Source: an uncultured Syntrophobacteraceae bacterium
Lineage (GTDB): Bacteria > Desulfobacterota > Syntrophobacteria > Syntrophobacterales > Syntrophobacteraceae
Length of the DNA stretch: 10,919 nucleotides
Direction: 5' to 3'
Assembly: GCA_937889795.1 (NCBI GenBank)
Contig: CALBZH010000508.1
Coordinates: 1-10,919 of the forward strand
Shown: positions 7,570-10,919 of the stretch, one piece after another
How the letters are laid out: the number at the start of each line of letters is the position of its first letter
Numbering within the stretch: position 1 is the first letter of the stretch
The notes under the pieces: model-generated
Database searches by the model: none
Seen by the model: the letters and a program-made list of their open reading frames with translations, nothing else
What the model was told of the DNA's origin: nothing
Translations under genes and position numbers: made by a program

Positions 7570-8298
7570 AAGGATTTCATAGCGCTTGATTTTCGAATCC
7601 GCCTTGGCCGATGCGAGGACCGAAAACAGCTTTCCTCGGATGCGGAGCTTGCGAAGGGTTTTGTTGTCGACATCGAGCTCGCTGACATCGCAAGGCTTTC
7701 TCATGAGAATGTTGCCTTCGCCGTCATAGAGTGTAAGGGTAAAGCCTGTCCGCGCCAGGTTGTTGGTACTGCTCAGGATATTGCGCATCATGAGGGTGAC
7801 ATCATTCCCCATCTCCTTCACTTCGACGAAATCCGCCTCCACGTTGTACCGTGAGGCATGGACTTTCTCGCTCCCCCCCTCGCTCCTTGGGGAAATCTGG
7901 GCCACCTGCAGCAACCGCATGCTCTCTTCGTAACTCAGCTTCCTGGAAGGAGCCGGCAGAGCGCCCTGCTCCACGGCAATGGCTTCAATGGCCTTGCGCT
8001 GATCGCTCTCGGGTGACGACTCGGGGGGTTCCAGCAGCACTTCAGGATCAAACGACTTGGTCGCGATCACTTCCTGAATCGATGCAACCTGGTTCCGGGG
8101 AACTCCCACAATGCCGCCCGGAAAATCGAAACGAATGACATTGCCTTCCAGCCAGTAGTAGGGCACCTCGATGGATGTGCCATCCACCATTTTCAGTCTG
8201 AGCGGTCCTGCCCCGGCGAGAGTCGGATCCATGCCGACCACGCAGAGTGCCGCTACCCCCATCAAGCCAACCATTTGTCTGATTCGTCTGCTTTTCAT
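7555..8298 (-). CDS. Exported protein of unknown function
   Basis: I do not recognise a named family for the whole protein. The 247 residues begin with a basic start (MKSRRIRQ), a hydrophobic stretch at about 9-23 and a likely signal peptidase I site after LAGA near residue 30; no lipobox is visible. Residues 32-78 form a small beta-rich unit (LRLKMVDGTSIEVPYYWLEGNVIRF) typical of secreted proteins that read out a peptide or ligand, but its role is unknown. A Pro/Ser/Glu-rich linker covers about 85-145. The C-terminal part, 152-247, resembles an FxLyD-like beta sandwich (FTLTLYDGEGNIL). The ATG at 8298 has AGAGGAC seven bases upstream and opens the signal peptide; a longer in-frame start at 8481 is unlikely because it would remove the signal from the N-terminus. 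It stands alone, divergent from the kinase gene. Confidence 0.82.
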   Translation of the reverse strand: MKSRRIRQMVGLMGVAALCVVGMDPTLAGAGPLRLKMVDGTSIEVPYYWLEGNVIRFDFPGGIVGVPRNQVASIQEVIATKSFDPEVLLEPPESSPESDQRKAIEAIAVEQGALPAPSRKLSYEESMRLLQVAQISPRSEGGSEKVHASRYNVEADFVEVKEMGNDVTLMMRNILSSTNNLARTGFTLTLYDGEGNILMRKPCDVSELDVDNKTLRKLRIRGKLFSVLASAKADSKIKRYEILADYR

Positions 8299-8391
8299 GT
8301 GTTTTGTCCTCTTGTTCGTCGGATGGAATATTTGAAGGCTATATCGGTTCAGGGCGCCGAACACATCAAAGTTATCCTCACGCTTTTGAGC

Positions 8392-8419
8392 TTTACCCCC
8401 ACAGGAAATGGTGTATAGA
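8392..8419 (+). promoter_or_regulatory. Possible sigma-70 promoter for the PfkB-family kinase
   Basis: TTTACC at 8392-8397 and TATAGA at 8414-8419 each match four of six consensus bases with a 16-base spacer, giving a leader of about 55 bases before the ATG at 8480. The match is weak. It lies in the 181-base divergent gap 8299-8479. For the exported-protein gene on the other strand I found no convincing promoter there. Confidence 0.3.
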
Positions 8420-8479
8420 GGACTACTACTGCGTTCGAACCAACCCGGAATTCGTCGAGAATCAAGGAGGCATTCGCCC

Positions 8480-9415
8480 ATGGAAATCTATATCTCAGGC
8501 TCGCTTGCTTACGACCGCATCATGGACTTTCCCGGCCGTTTTGCGGACCATATCTTACCGCATAAGATACACCTCCTCAACGTTTGTTTCAATATTAGTG
8601 GGCTGATTGAAAAATTCGGTGGGACTGCCGGGAATATTGCCTACAGTTTGGCACGTCTTGGCGAGAAGCCTTTCATCGTTGCGACCTCAGGCGATGATTT
8701 TGACCGTTACGAGTCTTGGCTGAGCGAAAACGGTCTGTCAAGCCGATGGATCAAGAAGATCCCGGGTGTTCTTACAGCCGGTGCTTATATCACGACCGAC
8801 CAGGACGACAACCAGATCACGGCCTTCAACCCTGGAGCGATGGCTTTTGAATCCGACCTTCCTCCGCTTGACACTCTCGGAGACCAAGCCCTGGTCTTCA
8901 TTGGGCCGGGGAACAAGACCGACATGGCCTCGCTTGCTCAGAAAGCCAGGAGCGCCAGGGTTCCCTTTTTCTTCGATCCCGGCCAAAGCCTCAACATTTG
9001 GCAGGGAAATGAGCTGCGTGAGGCCGTTGAGGGGGCGCTTTGCTTCGTCTCCAATGATTATGAGCTTTCCCTGTTCCTCCAGATGACTGATTGGACGATG
9101 CGCCAGCTGTATGAAACGGTGCAAGTGGTGATCACGACTCGAGGCCCCGAAGGTGCCGTCCTGGATCGAGGAGGGGAAAAGACCCTCATTCCTTCCATTC
9201 CGGTGGGCGACGTTCTTGATCCCACGGGCGCAGGCGACGCTTTCCGCTCGGGACTGCTCAAGGGCCTCCAACTGGGAATGGATTGGGACGTATGCTGCCA
9301 GATCGGTGTAGTTTCCGCGGCTTTTGTGGTTGAGCAATACGGAACACAGGAGCACCGAATGAGCTGGGACGATCTATGCAACCGTTACCAAGGCTTTTTC
9401 GGCTCACTGCTCTAA
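8480..9415 (+). CDS. PfkB-family kinase, probable adenosine kinase
   Basis: This 311-residue ribokinase-fold enzyme probably phosphorylates a nucleoside or sugar with ATP. The N-terminal PfkB signature is GGTAGNIAYSLARLG (47-61). The C-terminal signature is DPTGAGDAF (247-255), with the catalytic base Asp253 and the anion hole in GAGD. Asp12 in SLAYDRIMDFPGRF is the expected substrate-contacting acid. From memory the line of SGSLAYDRIMDFPGRF, LPHKIHLLNVCF, FNPGAM, SNDYEL and the GTQE near residue 288 follows the adenosine kinase of Mycobacterium tuberculosis closely, which favours adenosine over fructose or ribose. This is recalled similarity, and another nucleoside or sugar is possible. The ATG at 8480 has a strong AAGGAGG at 8464-8470. 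An in-frame start at 8408 adds 24 residues without similarity. The stop overlaps that of the convergent ATPase gene by four to five bases. Confidence 0.9.
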   Translation: MEIYISGSLAYDRIMDFPGRFADHILPHKIHLLNVCFNISGLIEKFGGTAGNIAYSLARLGEKPFIVATSGDDFDRYESWLSENGLSSRWIKKIPGVLTAGAYITTDQDDNQITAFNPGAMAFESDLPPLDTLGDQALVFIGPGNKTDMASLAQKARSARVPFFFDPGQSLNIWQGNELREAVEGALCFVSNDYELSLFLQMTDWTMRQLYETVQVVITTRGPEGAVLDRGGEKTLIPSIPVGDVLDPTGAGDAFRSGLLKGLQLGMDWDVCCQIGVVSAAFVVEQYGTQEHRMSWDDLCNRYQGFFGSLL

Positions 9416-10919
9416 TCGCCTGCTGAGGCATTCGAAGCCGACTGCAAGAGCCTCAGGCCGTTCCCAATCACCAGGAGTGACGCTCCCATATCTGCCGCAA
9501 TCGCGCCCCAGAGCGTCGCGATCTCGCAAATAGCCATTGCGATGAAAACGGCCTTGATCCCAACGGACAGCGCAATGTTCTGGCCGATGATGGTCCGGGT
9601 CTTCCGCGAATGCTCAATGAGCCAGGGCAATCGAGTGAGGTCGTCCGACATGAGGGCGATGTCCGATGTCTCTATGGCAGCATCCGAGCCAATGGCCCCC
9701 ATCGCGATGCTGACGGTTGACTCAGCCATCGCCGGAGCATCATTGACACCGTCACCGACCATCGCCACGACCTCGTGGGCCGCCTGGAGCGAGCGGATCA
9801 CACCAACCTTGTCCTCGGGAAGCAGCTCGGCCACGTAATCGTCCACTCCGACTGCCTTTGCCACGGCTTGTGTGGTCCGACTGTTGTCCCCTGTCAGGAC
9901 GATCACTTTTTCGACCCCCAGACCTTTGAGCGATTGAACCACACCAGGGGCCGATTCTCGCATTTCATCCGCAAAGCTCATGAGGCCGCATACGTGGTCA
10001 ACGGTCCAGATCATGACCACCGAATGACCCGCGTCCTCCAGAGCCGACGCTGCGTCATGGGATTGCTCGTCTTCCACTCCCCATTGCTCGATGAATCGGT
10101 GGCTTCCGATCCAGTAGGGCCGCCCGTCCACCGTCCCCTGGGCTCCCTGACCCGGGAGAACAGCGTAATCCTCCGCGGCAGAAAAGGCGATCCCTCGCTC
10201 CCTTGCCAGGGCGAGGACCGAACGAGCCAGCGGGTGCGTGCTGTGCGCCTCCAGAGCAGCCGCGGAAGCGAGCAAGCCGGCTTCCGTGTGGCCGTTGAGC
10301 GGAATGATACGCTGCACAGTTGGATGCCCCGAAGTCAGTGTCCCTGTCTTGTCAAAGGCCACAGCCCGAACGCGGGCCGGAGCTTCCAGGTAGGCACCGC
10401 CTTTGATCAGCACCCCGTTTCGCGCGGCGGAGGTGAGCCCGGCGACGATGCTCACGGGTGTCGAGATGACCAGGGAGCACGGACAGGCAATGACCAGGAT
10501 GACGAGCGCCTGGTAGAGCCATTCAAGCCAGGCACCGTTCTTGAAAAGGGGTGGCACCACAGCGATGAGAAACGCGAGTCCCATCATTACAGGCGTGTAG
10601 AACAAGGCGAACCGCTCAACGCGCTGCTCAAGCGGTGCCCGTCTCGCTTGCGCCTCTTCCACCATGCGGATGATCCGAGCGAGGGTGGTGTCTGAAGACG
10701 GCCGCGTGGACCGAAATTCGATGACTCCGTCAAGGTTCAACGTCCCCGCGTAAATGTCGTCCCCTGCCTCCCGCAGCAGCGGCATGGACTCCCCCGTGAT
10801 GGAGGCCTGATTCACACTGGTAATCCCCTTGGTGATCACCCCATCCAGGGGAATCTTCTCTCCGGGACGCACCAAGACAGTAGCTCCGACGGGCACGTCC
10901 TGAACGGGCTTCTCTTCGA
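9412..10919 (-). CDS. zntA: Zn/Cd/Pb-exporting P1B-type ATPase (N-terminus outside window)
   Basis: This is the C-terminal portion of a heavy-metal P-type ATPase, which uses ATP to pump metal out of the cytoplasm. The frame stays open to the right edge, so the N-terminal metal-binding region and first helices are missing. In order it shows the actuator loop ITGES, the CPC metal-site helix (VIACPCSLVIS, Cys codons near 10485-10477), the phosphorylated Asp in DKTGTLT (10353), the THPLA nucleotide-binding signature, VGDGVNDAPAM, and the last helices with IK and ADMGAS. CPC with Lys in helix 7 and DxG in helix 8 marks the P1B-2 group that carries Zn2+, Cd2+ and Pb2+ rather than Cu+. The GTG at 10896 is not a real start. 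Regulators would lie outside the window. Confidence 0.93.
   Translation of the reverse strand, partial: EEKPVQDVPVGATVLVRPGEKIPLDGVITKGITSVNQASITGESMPLLREAGDDIYAGTLNLDGVIEFRSTRPSSDTTLARIIRMVEEAQARRAPLEQRVERFALFYTPVMMGLAFLIAVVPPLFKNGAWLEWLYQALVILVIACPCSLVISTPVSIVAGLTSAARNGVLIKGGAYLEAPARVRAVAFDKTGTLTSGHPTVQRIIPLNGHTEAGLLASAAALEAHSTHPLARSVLALARERGIAFSAAEDYAVLPGQGAQGTVDGRPYWIGSHRFIEQWGVEDEQSHDAASALEDAGHSVVMIWTVDHVCGLMSFADEMRESAPGVVQSLKGLGVEKVIVLTGDNSRTTQAVAKAVGVDDYVAELLPEDKVGVIRSLQAAHEVVAMVGDGVNDAPAMAESTVSIAMGAIGSDAAIETSDIALMSDDLTRLPWLIEHSRKTRTIIGQNIALSVGIKAVFIAMAICEIATLWGAIAADMGASLLVIGNGLRLLQSASNASAGD

Noticed and set aside
8648..8664. Possible sigma-54 element (TTGGCACG...TTGGC)
   Set aside because: It lies inside the kinase coding region and the spacing between the GG and GC elements is wrong.
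9418..9429. GCCT/AGGC stem after the kinase stop as terminator
   Set aside because: The stem is four bases and no T run follows on either strand.
9775..10695. Long plus-strand frame (306 codons) inside the ATPase region
   Set aside because: It lies opposite a clearly conserved P-type ATPase and its translation has no domain or consistent composition.

Overview
The window is GC-rich bacterial chromosome, densely packed with housekeeping and conserved accessory genes. A type A RNase P RNA, an ispD-ispF-cysS gene order and a P1B zinc/cadmium ATPase point to a Gram-negative bacterium. My best guess is a Desulfobacterota (former Deltaproteobacteria, Syntrophobacter-like) genome. That guess is inference from gene content and protein style. 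I see no IS element, phage gene, CRISPR array or tRNA.

Layout. 1-237: 3' part of rnpB (+). 269-3748 (+): ispD, ispF, cysS and cysC, closely spaced and probably one transcription unit. They cover two steps of the MEP isoprenoid pathway, cysteinyl-tRNA charging and APS phosphorylation. 5919-3681 (-): a three-gene unit of dCMP deaminase-like protein, HAD hydrolase and membrane-anchored alpha/beta hydrolase. Its last gene runs 68 bp into the 3' end of cysC. 5920-6135: divergent intergenic region with a near-consensus sigma-70 promoter, a perfect 8-bp inverted repeat and two small hairpins in the leader. 6136-7564 (+): a GT-B glycosyltransferase-like protein resembling the N-terminal half of plant L-arabinokinase, then a stand-alone Smr-domain protein. 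8298-7555 (-): an exported protein of unknown function. 8480-9415 (+): a PfkB-family kinase resembling mycobacterial adenosine kinase. 10919-9412 (-): C-terminal two thirds or so of a Zn/Cd/Pb-exporting P1B ATPase whose start lies outside the window.

How the genes fit together. IspD and IspF act two steps apart in the same pathway. The deaminase and the HAD phosphatase-like protein could both act on pyrimidine nucleotides, but only their neighbourhood suggests this. The adenosine kinase-like gene would serve purine salvage. The parts that deserve a second look are the structured control region at 5920-6135 with the arabinokinase-like/Smr pair it drives, and the fact that all three convergent gene pairs overlap at their 3' ends. 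I do not see a clear new defence or mobile system here.
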